From Nocardia salmonicida NBRC 13393 (GTDB lineage: Bacteria > Actinomycetota > Actinomycetes > Mycobacteriales > Mycobacteriaceae): DNA of 64,000 nucleotides. The position numbers and the translations under genes were made by a program. Shown piece after piece: positions 16,326-24,571 of the stretch (position 1 is its first letter; each line of letters opens with the position of its first letter). The notes under the pieces are model-generated. The model made no database searches. It had not been told where the DNA came from and worked only from the letters and a program-made list of their open reading frames with translations. The stretch spans positions 80,623 to 144,622 of the forward strand of contig NZ_BDBR01000031.1 of the NCBI RefSeq assembly GCF_001613085.1, written 5' to 3'.

Positions 16326-17390
16326 GTGACTGCACACCACCGGAATTCGCACGCTACGCGTGGTTTCGCCGGAACCCTGTCCGCCGCGATCCTGGTGTGC
16401 GCGATCTACACCGCCGGCCCCTCCGGCGCCGACCCCGTCGCCCTGCCGACCACCGCGACCGACGCGATCTCCCGGATGGTCGACCTCTCGCGCCAGTCCG
16501 AACAGCTCAACCAACAAGCGCTCACCGCGCAGATCGACCTCGACGCCAAGCTCGCGCTGCAACGCGACGCCGACGACAAGGTCGCCGCCACCTCCGCGGT
16601 CGTCGAGGCCGCCCGCGCCGAAGTGCGCAAGTTCCAGCCGATGATCGACCGCACCGCCGTGGCCGCCTATACCGGCGTGCGCACCAACAGCATGTTCGCC
16701 GTGCTGTCGAGCGGTTCACCACAGCAGTTGCTGGACAAGATGTCGACGCTGGATGTTCTGGCTCAGCAGACCACCGAGACGGTCCGCCAGTTCAAACAGG
16801 CCGCCGACGCCGCCACCGCGGCCGACACCATCGCCCGCACCGCCGCCCAGGCCGCGCATGCCGCGACCACCGCCGCCGACGCGGTGCGCGCCGATGTCGA
16901 GCGCAAACGCCAGGATCTCGCCGCGTCGACCACCTCCGTGGTCGAGGCGTGGAGCCAGCTCTCGGCACGGGACAAGTCGACCCTGGCCGGTTCGCCGTTC
17001 CCGCCCGGCTTCGACCGTGATTCGTTGCTGGCGGGCCTGGTTCCCGGCAGCGGCACCAGCGCGCTGGCCGCCGCGCTCACCCGCGTCGGCGATCCGTATG
17101 TCTGGGGCGCCACCGGGCCCGACCAGTTCGACTGCTCCGGTCTCGTGCAGTGGGCGTTCAAGCAGGTCGGCAAGAACGTGCCGCGTACCAGTTCCCAGCA
17201 GGCGGGCTACGGCACGCCGGTGTCCAAGGATGAACTGCTACCCGGCGACGTGATCCTGTTCTATCCCGACATCACCCACGTCGGCATCTACGCGGGCAAC
17301 GGAATGATGGTGCACGCCTCCACTTTCGGTGTGCCGGTCGCTGTCGCGCCGATCAACACCACCCCGTATCACTCGGCCCGGCGATACTGA
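16326..17390 (+). CDS. ripC: NlpC/P60 peptidoglycan endopeptidase with coiled-coil domain (RipC-like)
   Basis: The 354-residue protein has a signal peptide (near GTLSAAILVCAIYTAGPSGA). A long helical coiled coil follows (residues about 45-215, rich in Ala, Asp and Gln), then a C-terminal NlpC/P60 domain. FDCSGLVQWAF carries the catalytic Cys, and HVGIYAG and MMVHAS the histidine region. The coiled coil is the type thought to be engaged by FtsX in RipC regulation. Position next to the HEXXH gene and PimB' matches Rv2190c (RipC). The start is taken as GTG at 16326; an upstream TTG at 16281 has no support. The downstream gene begins 9 bases after the stop, so they are co-transcribed. Confidence 0.9.
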   Translation: MTAHHRNSHATRGFAGTLSAAILVCAIYTAGPSGADPVALPTTATDAISRMVDLSRQSEQLNQQALTAQIDLDAKLALQRDADDKVAATSAVVEAARAEVRKFQPMIDRTAVAAYTGVRTNSMFAVLSSGSPQQLLDKMSTLDVLAQQTTETVRQFKQAADAATAADTIARTAAQAAHAATTAADAVRADVERKRQDLAASTTSVVEAWSQLSARDKSTLAGSPFPPGFDRDSLLAGLVPGSGTSALAAALTRVGDPYVWGATGPDQFDCSGLVQWAFKQVGKNVPRTSSQQAGYGTPVSKDELLPGDVILFYPDITHVGIYAGNGMMVHASTFGVPVAVAPINTTPYHSARRY

Positions 17391-17399
17391 GCCGGACCG

Positions 17400-18407
17400 G
17401 TGACCGATCCGCTCCCCCGTGCGGGCCTGCGTTCGTGGTTCTCGTCGAACGGCCGCCTCGAATTCTGCATCACGCTCGCCTCGGTCACGCTGCTGACCGG
17501 AGCGTGCGTCGCACTGATCCTGCTGCCGCGCAACGCGGGCTCGTTACAGCTGGCCACCGACGAGGCCGAGGTGCTCGACACCTCCGAGGGCCTCGACAAT
17601 CCGCGTCTGAGCCCGGTGCGCCGCGAGCTACAGCCCTACGGCCCGATCCTGGTCCGTGAAGTCGCCGACGGTGCCGCCTCCCCGGCACTGCTGGTGGCGC
17701 ATCCCAGCCATCGTGCCGACCTCGATGTTCTCGAACATCAACTGGGCCGAGCCATTTCGGATGTGAGCGCGGTGTGGGGCACCGACTGGAATCGCGCGCC
17801 CGTCGTGGTCGTGGCGAGCACGCCCGCCGAATTCACCGCGCTCACCAGGTCCGCGGGCGCCACCGGCACCGACGTGGCCGCCGTGTCGCTCACCGGGTCC
17901 TACGCTCCGGGCACCCAGCCCACCGACCAGCGCATCGTGTTCAACCCCGACGCGCGGCGGCGCGTCGGCACCGAGGGCCTGGCCACGTTGCTGCGCCACG
18001 AGCTCACCCACCTCGCCACCAGAGCCGACACCACCGACGGCGCACCGTTGTGGATGCTGGAAGGTTTTGCCGAGTACGTCGCCCAGCGCGATCAGAAGAC
18101 CACCTTCTCCCAGATCGCGCCCACGCTGACCACTCGGTTGCGTGCGGGCACCGTGCCCACCGAACTCGTCGCCGATGCCGACTTCACCGGTGTCGACGCG
18201 GCCTACGCCTACGAAAGCGCGTGGAGCACCTGCGCGTTCCTCGCCGACCGCTACGGCACCACCGCCCTCACCACGTTGTACAAGCGACTGGCCACCGGCC
18301 CGCAGTCCCCCGCGGCGCAGGACGCCACGTTCACCGCCGTGCTCGGGGCCTCGCGCGCCGAGGTGCTCGACGGGTGGCGGGCCTGGCTGCGCGGTCGCGC
18401 TGCATGA
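17400..18407 (+). CDS. Membrane-anchored peptidase-MA-like HEXXH protein
   Basis: The 335-residue product has a short cytoplasmic N terminus, one signal-anchor helix (FCITLASVTLLTGACVALILL) and an extracellular domain. That domain holds a zinc-peptidase motif H200-E-L-T-H204 followed by WMLEGFAEY with candidate third ligand E221 or E225. This layout is the peptidase MA (gluzincin-like) arrangement. It occupies the position of Rv2189c, between RipC and PimB', although I cannot verify homology. A wall- or lipoprotein-processing protease is a reasonable inference. It starts 9 bases after ripC and is followed by pimB 63 bases later. Confidence 0.82.
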   Translation: MTDPLPRAGLRSWFSSNGRLEFCITLASVTLLTGACVALILLPRNAGSLQLATDEAEVLDTSEGLDNPRLSPVRRELQPYGPILVREVADGAASPALLVAHPSHRADLDVLEHQLGRAISDVSAVWGTDWNRAPVVVVASTPAEFTALTRSAGATGTDVAAVSLTGSYAPGTQPTDQRIVFNPDARRRVGTEGLATLLRHELTHLATRADTTDGAPLWMLEGFAEYVAQRDQKTTFSQIAPTLTTRLRAGTVPTELVADADFTGVDAAYAYESAWSTCAFLADRYGTTALTTLYKRLATGPQSPAAQDATFTAVLGASRAEVLDGWRAWLRGRAA

Positions 18408-18470
18408 CGATCGCGGGTACGCCTGACCACGTCCGCCCACCTGTCAGCCGACCGATTAGGTTGTTCTCTT

Positions 18471-19598
18471 ATGGCCCGAACTCTGCTGGTTACCAACGAT
18501 TTCCCGCCTCGGCCGGGCGGAATCCAGTCGTATCTGCAGGCACTGTCGAATCAGCTGCCGCCCGAGGACCTGGTGGTGTACGCACCGCGCTGGCGCGGTG
18601 ACAGCCACGAGAAGTTCGACGCCGCGCAGAAGTTCCAGGTGGTGCGCCATCCGACCACGCTGATGCTGCCGACCCCCGCGGTCATCAAGCGGGCGAGCGC
18701 ACTGCTGCGCGAACACCGTTGCGACACAGTGTGGTTCGGTGCGGCCGCACCCCTGGCGGTGATGGCGCCGATACTGCGACGCGCGGGCGCCGAGCGCATC
18801 CTGGCCAACACCCACGGTCACGAAGTGGGCTGGTCGATGCTGCCGGGATCGCGCCAGGTGCTGCGTTCGATCGGCGAGCACACCGATGTGGTGACCTACG
18901 TCAGCAAGTACACCCGTGGCCGCTTCGCCTCGGCCTTCGGTCCGCGCGCGGCGCTGGAGCATCTGCCGCCGGGCGTCGACCCCACCGAATTCCGGCCCGA
19001 CCCGGCGGCCAGGGAAGAGCTGCGCGCCCGCTACGGACTCGGCGAGCGCCCGACCGTGCTCTGCCTGTCGAGGCTGGTTCCGCGCAAGGGCCAGGACATG
19101 CTGATCGTGGCGATGAGCGAGATCCGCGAGCGCGTCGACGGCGCGGTGCTGGTAATCGCGGGCGGTGGACCCTACGAGACGCGGCTGCGCGCGCTGGCCG
19201 AGGCCCTCGGCGTGCAGAACAGTGTGGTGTTCACCGGGCGGGTGCCCTCGGGCGAGCTGGCCGCCCATCACACGATCGCCGACGTGTTCGCGATGCCGTG
19301 CCGCACGCGCGGGGCGGGCCTCGACGTCGAGGGTCTGGGGATCGTGTTCCTCGAGGCGTCGGCCTCCGGGGTCCCGGTCGTGGCCGGCGACTCCGGTGGC
19401 GCCCCCGAGACCGTGCGCGAGGGCGAGACCGGCATCGTGGTGCACGGCCGGTCGGTCTCGCAGATCAGCGATGCCATCGTCGAGCTGCTCACCGACCGGG
19501 ACAAGGCCGCCCAGATGGGCGCCGCGGGCCGGGCTTGGGTGGAGCAGAACTGGCATTGGGACCGTCAGGGCGCCCGCTTGCGGGAACTGCTGCGGTGA
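18471..19598 (+). CDS. pimB: GDP-mannose-dependent phosphatidylinositol monomannoside alpha-1,6-mannosyltransferase
   Basis: PimB' adds the second mannose to phosphatidylinositol monomannoside, leading to PIM2, lipomannan and lipoarabinomannan. The 375-residue GT-B (GT4) enzyme starts MARTLLVTNDFPPRPGGIQS, with the family N-terminal glycine loop. It has the donor-binding segments LSRLVPRKGQDMLI, VIAGGGPYE and CRTRGAGLDVEGLGIVFLEA with the E-x7-E motif. It is the counterpart of Rv2188c and sits in the same neighbourhood. It acts at the cytoplasmic face of the membrane. Confidence 0.95.
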   Translation: MARTLLVTNDFPPRPGGIQSYLQALSNQLPPEDLVVYAPRWRGDSHEKFDAAQKFQVVRHPTTLMLPTPAVIKRASALLREHRCDTVWFGAAAPLAVMAPILRRAGAERILANTHGHEVGWSMLPGSRQVLRSIGEHTDVVTYVSKYTRGRFASAFGPRAALEHLPPGVDPTEFRPDPAAREELRARYGLGERPTVLCLSRLVPRKGQDMLIVAMSEIRERVDGAVLVIAGGGPYETRLRALAEALGVQNSVVFTGRVPSGELAAHHTIADVFAMPCRTRGAGLDVEGLGIVFLEASASGVPVVAGDSGGAPETVREGETGIVVHGRSVSQISDAIVELLTDRDKAAQMGAAGRAWVEQNWHWDRQGARLRELLR

Positions 19599-19641
19599 CA
19601 CCCTGCCCGGACCCGGTGTGGCGTCCACTACGCTCAGCCGG

Positions 19642-20031
19642 GTGAGCAGTATCCAGGTCGCTGATCAGACCTTCCTCGCCGCACCGGGCGCCGCGATCGC
19701 CGAGGTGCTGAGCGCCGCGAACAACTGGCGCCGCTGGTGGCCCGATCTGCGCCTCGACGTGCGCGAGGATCGTGGCGACAAAGGCATCCGCTGGACGGTG
19801 GCAGGCGCGTTGACCGGCACCATGGAGGTATGGCTCGAGGCAGTCCCCGAGGGGGCGATCCTGCACTACTTCCTGCACGCCGAACCCGCGGCCGAACCGA
19901 AGTCGGCGCGCGGGCTGGCCGCGGCCAATCGGGCCCGCCGGGTCGCGGGCCGCGCCATGGCGTTCGAACTCAAGGCACGGCTCGAAGCCGGTCGACCCGC
20001 GGGCGTCGCACCCGCGGTCGCCGCCCCCTGA
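19642..20031 (+). CDS. START/SRPBCC-like small protein (Rv2186c type)
   Basis: The 129-residue product starts at GTG 19642 (SSIQVADQTFLAAP) and matches the size of Rv2186c. It has the helix-grip pattern of polyketide cyclase/START proteins (NNWRRWWPDLRLDV, GIRWTVAGALTGTMEVWLEA, LHYFLHAEP), which form a hydrophobic pocket. Its place in the PIM and phospholipid gene run suggests binding of a lipid or isoprenoid, but no ligand is known. A second SRPBCC gene follows 103 bases later. Confidence 0.85.
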   Translation: MSSIQVADQTFLAAPGAAIAEVLSAANNWRRWWPDLRLDVREDRGDKGIRWTVAGALTGTMEVWLEAVPEGAILHYFLHAEPAAEPKSARGLAAANRARRVAGRAMAFELKARLEAGRPAGVAPAVAAP

Positions 20032-20134
20032 CGCACGTTCTCGGCGCGCCTTCGCCGATGGACCGACCGGCACGGGTGCGACAGAGGAGAACCGCGGCAC
20101 CAGCCGCCATAAACAGAGAAGAGGCTTGGGCGCC

Positions 20135-20572
20135 ATGGCTGACCGGACTCAGAGATCGATCCTGATCGACGCACCGTCGCAGCAGGTGATGGCCGTCATC
20201 GCGGATCTGGAGTCCTATCCGGAGTGGGTGGCTGCCGCGAAGTCGGTGGAGGTCATCGAGCGGGACGCGCAGGACCGCGCGGCCACCGCCCGGTTCGTGC
20301 TCGACGCGGGCGTCGTCAAGGACACCTACGTACTGTCCTACACCTGGCGGGCCGACGGCAAAGCCGTGTCATGGCGTCTGCTCAGCGGTGACCTCCAGAA
20401 AGCCCAGGACGGCAGCTACGAACTGCTCGACCGGCCCGGCGGCGGCACCGAGGTGGTCTACGAACTCACCGTCGACCTGAACATCCCGATGATCGGCATG
20501 TTCAAACGCAAAGCCGAGAAGGTCATCACCGACACCGCGCTCAACGAGCTGAAGAAGCGGGTCGAAGGCTGA
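20135..20572 (+). CDS. SRPBCC (polyketide cyclase/dehydrase-like) protein, Rv2185c type
   Basis: The 145-residue protein matches the Rv2185c (TB16.3) family in length and in motifs: ILIDAPSQQVMAVIADLESY, EWVAAAKSVEVIERD and MFKRKAEKVITDTALNEL. The fold has a deep hydrophobic cavity that could carry a lipid. I chose ATG at 20135, which has GAGAAGAGG upstream; an in-frame TTG nine bases earlier is too close to it. Its stop overlaps the probable CTG start of the ArsA-like gene (CTGA), which points to coupled translation. Confidence 0.88.
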   Translation: MADRTQRSILIDAPSQQVMAVIADLESYPEWVAAAKSVEVIERDAQDRAATARFVLDAGVVKDTYVLSYTWRADGKAVSWRLLSGDLQKAQDGSYELLDRPGGGTEVVYELTVDLNIPMIGMFKRKAEKVITDTALNELKKRVEG

Positions 20573-21849
20573 GCGCCCCGGGCGGTACCCGCGTCGAGCT
20601 GTTCGTCGGCAAGGGTGGTGTCGGGAAGACGACGCTGGCCTGCGCGACGAGCATGGCCTATGCCCGCTCGGGTCAGCGCGTGCTGATCGCCTCGCTGGAT
20701 CAGGCCCATTCGCTCGGTGACGCGCTCGGTTTCCGTTTCCCGCACGATCCGGGCACCGTCGCCGGAGTGGCCAGGGTGGCGCCCGGTATCGAAGTGATCG
20801 AGATCGACTCCCTCGCCCTGCTCGAAGACCGTTTCCGCGATGTGGTGGCCATGCTGGCCACGGGCGGCGGCCACGATCACGGCTTCGACCTGGCGGCGCT
20901 CGACCCGGCCGAACTCACCGGACTGCCCGGTGTGCAGGAACTGTTGATGCTGGTCGAGATCGGCCAGTACGCCGAGGAGAACGACTGGGACGTCATCGTC
21001 GTCGATTGCCCGCCCTCGGCCGACATGCTGCGCATCGTCACCGCCCCCGACACGATGCTCAACTACCTCGAACGGCTCTGGCCCAAGCACGCGCGCACGA
21101 TGAGCGCGATCGGGCTCGACCTGCGCAAGGCGGTGCTCGCGGCGGCGGTCGAACGGATCGTGGTGGCGGTGACGCAGGTTCGCGACCTGCTCGCCGACCG
21201 CACTCGCACCAGCGCCCGCCTGATCACCGGCCCCGAACAGGTCGCCGTCGCCGAGGCGCGACGGGTGCGTTCGGCGGCCGCGCTGCTCGGCCTGCGGATG
21301 GACGCGGTGGTGGTGAACAAGGTGCTGGCCCCGGTGCCGCCGCCCGGCGACAACGCCCACCCGGCCGTGCACTGGTATCTCAACCGCCGCGCCGAGCAAC
21401 TCGAGGTGGTGGCCCGGCTCCACGAACAACTCACCGATGTCCCGATTCTGATCGCCCAGCACGCCGGTGCCGAACCGGTGGGGGTGAATTCGCTGTCGGC
21501 GTTCTCGCATTCGGTCGACACGCCGCCCGCCCCACACGCGCAGGGCACGGAATCAGGCGAACCGGTGGTTCGATGGGAGTCCGGCTCCGGTGTCGACTCC
21601 GTGTACGCGATGCGGATGCGGCTACCGGTGGTCGATCCCGGCACCTTGCGGCTGGGCCGAGTGGAGGACGATCTGATCGTGGGAGCCGACGGGGTACGCA
21701 CACGCGTACGGCTCGCGCCGGTGCTGCGACGCTGCACGGTAGCGGGCGCCGAACTCGACACCGGTCACCTCGTGGTCCGCTTCCGGCCCGATCCGCGGGT
21801 GTGGCCCGCCGATCCGAACTACACGAAGGCCACCGCAGATGAGCACTGA
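20569..21849 (+). CDS. ArsA/GET3-like P-loop ATPase (Rv2184c type), probable CTG start
   Basis: The P-loop lies at the very N terminus (ELFVGKGGVGKTTLACATS), followed by ASLDQAHSLGDALGF (switch-like) and VIVVDCPPSADMLRI (Walker B), as in ArsA/GET3 ATPases. An ATG at 20653 would remove the P-loop. Upstream there is no in-frame ATG, GTG or TTG back through 20401. The CTG at 20569, overlapping the previous stop as CTGA, is the best start and yields 426 residues. The C-terminal part is a divergent domain shared with Rv2184c. The role is unknown: protein targeting or a cell-envelope function is possible. The next gene overlaps by 11 bases. Confidence 0.85.
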   Translation: MSAPGGTRVELFVGKGGVGKTTLACATSMAYARSGQRVLIASLDQAHSLGDALGFRFPHDPGTVAGVARVAPGIEVIEIDSLALLEDRFRDVVAMLATGGGHDHGFDLAALDPAELTGLPGVQELLMLVEIGQYAEENDWDVIVVDCPPSADMLRIVTAPDTMLNYLERLWPKHARTMSAIGLDLRKAVLAAAVERIVVAVTQVRDLLADRTRTSARLITGPEQVAVAEARRVRSAAALLGLRMDAVVVNKVLAPVPPPGDNAHPAVHWYLNRRAEQLEVVARLHEQLTDVPILIAQHAGAEPVGVNSLSAFSHSVDTPPAPHAQGTESGEPVVRWESGSGVDSVYAMRMRLPVVDPGTLRLGRVEDDLIVGADGVRTRVRLAPVLRRCTVAGAELDTGHLVVRFRPDPRVWPADPNYTKATADEH

Positions 21850-22549
21850 CTCCCAGTCCGAGCGCCACGGCCACGACGGCTTCGCCGAGTTCACCGAGGA
21901 ACTGCGCCTACTCTCCGAAGTCCTGCTCGCCCGAGTCGAGCCGGTGCTGCGCCGCACCGCTGCCGACGGCCGAGCCGACCTGGGCGGCTGCGCCTGGTGC
22001 CCGGTCTGCGCGGCCGCGGCCCTGGTGCGCGGCGACCACCACGACGTCGTCGCGGCCCTCGCCGAACACGGCACCTCCCTGGTGACGGTCCTGCGCGAAG
22101 CCCTCGCGGGCATCCCCGTGGAACCGGTCCTGCCCCCGGAGTGGGCCGATCACGCTGCGGGCCACCCGGATTCGACCGACGGTGCCCGAGGACGTGCGGC
22201 ACACCCCGATTCCGACCCCGCCGCGGCCGGTCCCACGGGTGAGGACCCCGCCTCCACCGCATCCGGCCCACAGCAGCACACCGCCGCCGCGCAAGCCGAC
22301 GCCGGCGGCGGGCCGAAGTGGGGCACGTCCCGCAAGAACGCCGCCGCCCCGCGCCCCCGCCGGGTCGACGAGTACTCCGCACCACGCACCTCCCGCACAC
22401 CGCGGGCCCCCCGCATCGCCCCCGAATCGGCCGATACCGCCGCGAACGCGTCGGGCACAGGCGCTTTCGCCACCACCGAGGATCGCTCGGCCACCGCTCG
22501 CGCGCCACGCTCGCAATATGTCGACATCCCGGTGACGATCCGGGGATGA
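21839..22549 (+). CDS. Conserved actinobacterial protein with CxxC motif and disordered tail (Rv2183c position)
   Basis: The 236-residue protein has a helical N-terminal domain with a CAWCPVCAAAAL cysteine pair near residue 50. The remainder is low-complexity sequence rich in Ala, Pro, Ser and Arg, probably disordered. The CxxC could bind a metal or act in a disulfide. It overlaps the ArsA-like gene by 11 bases and the ROK kinase start by four (ATGA), so it is in the same operon. Its position matches Rv2183c; no function is known. Confidence 0.8.
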   Translation: MSTDSQSERHGHDGFAEFTEELRLLSEVLLARVEPVLRRTAADGRADLGGCAWCPVCAAAALVRGDHHDVVAALAEHGTSLVTVLREALAGIPVEPVLPPEWADHAAGHPDSTDGARGRAAHPDSDPAAAGPTGEDPASTASGPQQHTAAAQADAGGGPKWGTSRKNAAAPRPRRVDEYSAPRTSRTPRAPRIAPESADTAANASGTGAFATTEDRSATARAPRSQYVDIPVTIRG

Positions 22550-23541
22550 CCAGCCGGATCGACCCTCAACACCTGCTCACCGTCGGCATCGACGTGGGTG
22601 GCACGAACATTCGCGCCTCGGTGGTCGACGCCGAGGGCGAGGTGCTCGACACCGTGCAGGCGCCGACCCCGCATTCGGCGCGTGCGCTCGAGGACGCGAT
22701 CGACCGCTCGGTGCGCGAGCTGGCCCGGCGCCATCCGATCGCGGCGGTCGGGCTGGCCGTCGCCGGTTTCATCTCCACGGATCAATCGACGGTCCTGTTC
22801 GCGCCGCACCTGCCGTGGCAGAACGCCCCCGTCGCGCAACGGCTCACCGCGCGTCTGGGCCTGCCGGTGATCCTCGAACACGACGCGAACGCCGCGGGCT
22901 GGGCCGAGTACCGCTTCGGCGCGGCGGCGGGCGGGCAGACGGTGGTGCTCGTCGCGATCGGCACCGGCATCGGCGCCGCGCTGCTCATCGACGGTCGGCT
23001 CTATCGCGGCAGCCACGGCATCGCCCCCGAACTCGGCCATCTCCAGGTCGTCCCCGAGGGCCGCGCGTGCCCCTGCGGCAAACACGGCTGCTGGGAGCGC
23101 TACTGCAGTGGAACGGCACTGGCCGACACCGCCATCGAAATGCTCGCCACCGACCCCGTGCGCTCGGTGCTGGCCCGTGACGTGATCCGTGATCCCGGCT
23201 CGCTCACCGGCCGACGGGTCGCGAACGCGGCCCAGGACGGCGACCCACTCGCGGTCCGGGTGATGGCCGACTTCGCCCGCTGGCTCGGACTCGGCCTCGC
23301 TTTCGTCAGCGATCTGTTCGATCCCGACCTCGTGGTGATCGCGGGTGGCGTGAGCAGTTCGGCGCCGCTGTTCCTCGACGAGGCGCGCGAGCACTACGCG
23401 ATCGCGGTCACCGGATCCGGGCATCGGCCGCTGGCCAGACTGCGTACCACCCAGCTCGGAGAGGCCGCGGGAATGATCGGCGCCGCGGAGTTGGCCAGGG
23501 TGTCGATCGACACGCCGGTGGCAGGTCGCGCGGCGAGATAA
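22546..23541 (+). CDS. ROK-family sugar kinase (glucokinase-like)
   Basis: The 331-residue protein has the ATP phosphate-binding motif GIDVGGTNIR, the catalytic Asp segment EHDANAAGWAEYRFG and the ROK zinc motif CPCGKHGCWERYCSG. IAPELGHLQV carries the Glu-x-x-His sugar contact. This is typical of ROK glucokinases. The start ATG 22546 overlaps the upstream stop (ATGA). In M. tuberculosis this gene is not part of the Rv2182c-Rv2188c set, as far as I recall, so it appears to be an insertion. It may supply glucose 6-phosphate or act on another hexose or ManNAc-like sugar. Confidence 0.9.
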   Translation: MTSRIDPQHLLTVGIDVGGTNIRASVVDAEGEVLDTVQAPTPHSARALEDAIDRSVRELARRHPIAAVGLAVAGFISTDQSTVLFAPHLPWQNAPVAQRLTARLGLPVILEHDANAAGWAEYRFGAAAGGQTVVLVAIGTGIGAALLIDGRLYRGSHGIAPELGHLQVVPEGRACPCGKHGCWERYCSGTALADTAIEMLATDPVRSVLARDVIRDPGSLTGRRVANAAQDGDPLAVRVMADFARWLGLGLAFVSDLFDPDLVVIAGGVSSSAPLFLDEAREHYAIAVTGSGHRPLARLRTTQLGEAAGMIGAAELARVSIDTPVAGRAAR

Positions 23542-23659
23542 GGGTCACAGCCATGTGAGCCAGCTACCATCCTGGGTTGGTTGTGACCTGCGACCAGCGG
23601 TAAAGTCGTTGTCCGACGAGGCTCTACACAATTATCCCGGTCCCTGGGGAAAGGACGCC

Positions 23660-24388
23660 ATGTTCTACTGGCTGCTCAAGTTCGTTCTCGTGGGACCGTT
23701 CATGCACATGTACAACCGGCCCGAGGTCGAAGGGGTCGAGAACATCCCGACCGACGGCCCGGCCATCATGGCGGGTAATCACCTCTCCTTCTCCGACTGG
23801 CTCTTCGCTCCTCTGCTGAGCCCGCGCCGGATCAACTACCTGGCCAAGGCCGAGTACTTCACCACCCCCGGTTTCAAGGGCCGCCTGCAGAAGTTCTTCT
23901 TCAGCGGCACCGGCCAGTACCCGATCGACCGCAGCGGCGCCTCGGCCGCCGAGGACGCGCTCAACGCGGCCACCAAGCTCCTCGACGAGGGCCGCCTCGT
24001 CGGCCTGTACCCCGAGGGCACCCGCTCCCCCGACGGCCGCCTGTACAAGGGCAAGACCGGCATGGCGCGACTCGCGCTCGAGACCGGCGTCCCGGTGATC
24101 CCGGTCGCGGTGATCGGCACCGACAAGGTGAGCCCGCCCGGACCGTTCAAGTGGCGTCGTCAGAAGGTCACCCTGAAGTTCGGTGCGCCCCTCGATTTCT
24201 CGCGCTACGAGGGGATGAGCGGCAACCGCTTCGTCGAGCGCGCCGTCACCGACGAGGTGATGTACGAACTGATGCGCCTCACCGGCCAGGAATACGTCGA
24301 CGTCTACGCGCACAGCCTCAAGAAGGGCGTCGCCCCGACCGACAATCAGCTCGACGCCACCCGGATCCCCGAAACCAAGGCGAGCTGA
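23660..24388 (+). CDS. 1-acyl-sn-glycerol-3-phosphate acyltransferase-like protein (PlsC family)
   Basis: The 242-residue product has acyltransferase motif I N40-H-L-S-F-S-D46, motif III YPEGTRSPDGRLYKGKTG and motif IV VPVIPVAVIGTD. It corresponds to Rv2182c by sequence and place. The family esterifies lysophosphatidic acid in phospholipid synthesis, acting at the inner membrane; substrate choice here is inferred. I chose ATG at 23660 (MFYWLLKFVLVGP) because it has GGAAAGG just upstream and matches the family start; a longer in-frame start at 23555 adds an unconserved segment. Confidence 0.9.
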   Translation: MFYWLLKFVLVGPFMHMYNRPEVEGVENIPTDGPAIMAGNHLSFSDWLFAPLLSPRRINYLAKAEYFTTPGFKGRLQKFFFSGTGQYPIDRSGASAAEDALNAATKLLDEGRLVGLYPEGTRSPDGRLYKGKTGMARLALETGVPVIPVAVIGTDKVSPPGPFKWRRQKVTLKFGAPLDFSRYEGMSGNRFVERAVTDEVMYELMRLTGQEYVDVYAHSLKKGVAPTDNQLDATRIPETKAS

Positions 24389-24571
24389 GCCGAAACCTGT
24401 TCCGCCGCCTGGACACCATCGCACTGTTCACGCGCTGATCGACTGGACGTCTACGCATCCACGGTCGTTGCCCGGACGCTCGCGCGCCCGATTGGTACCC
24501 TGTGCCAGGCACGGGCCGATGGGCGGGCGGGCCACCAGAGGTGGCGGGCGTCGGCGGACAGCGAGGTAGGC

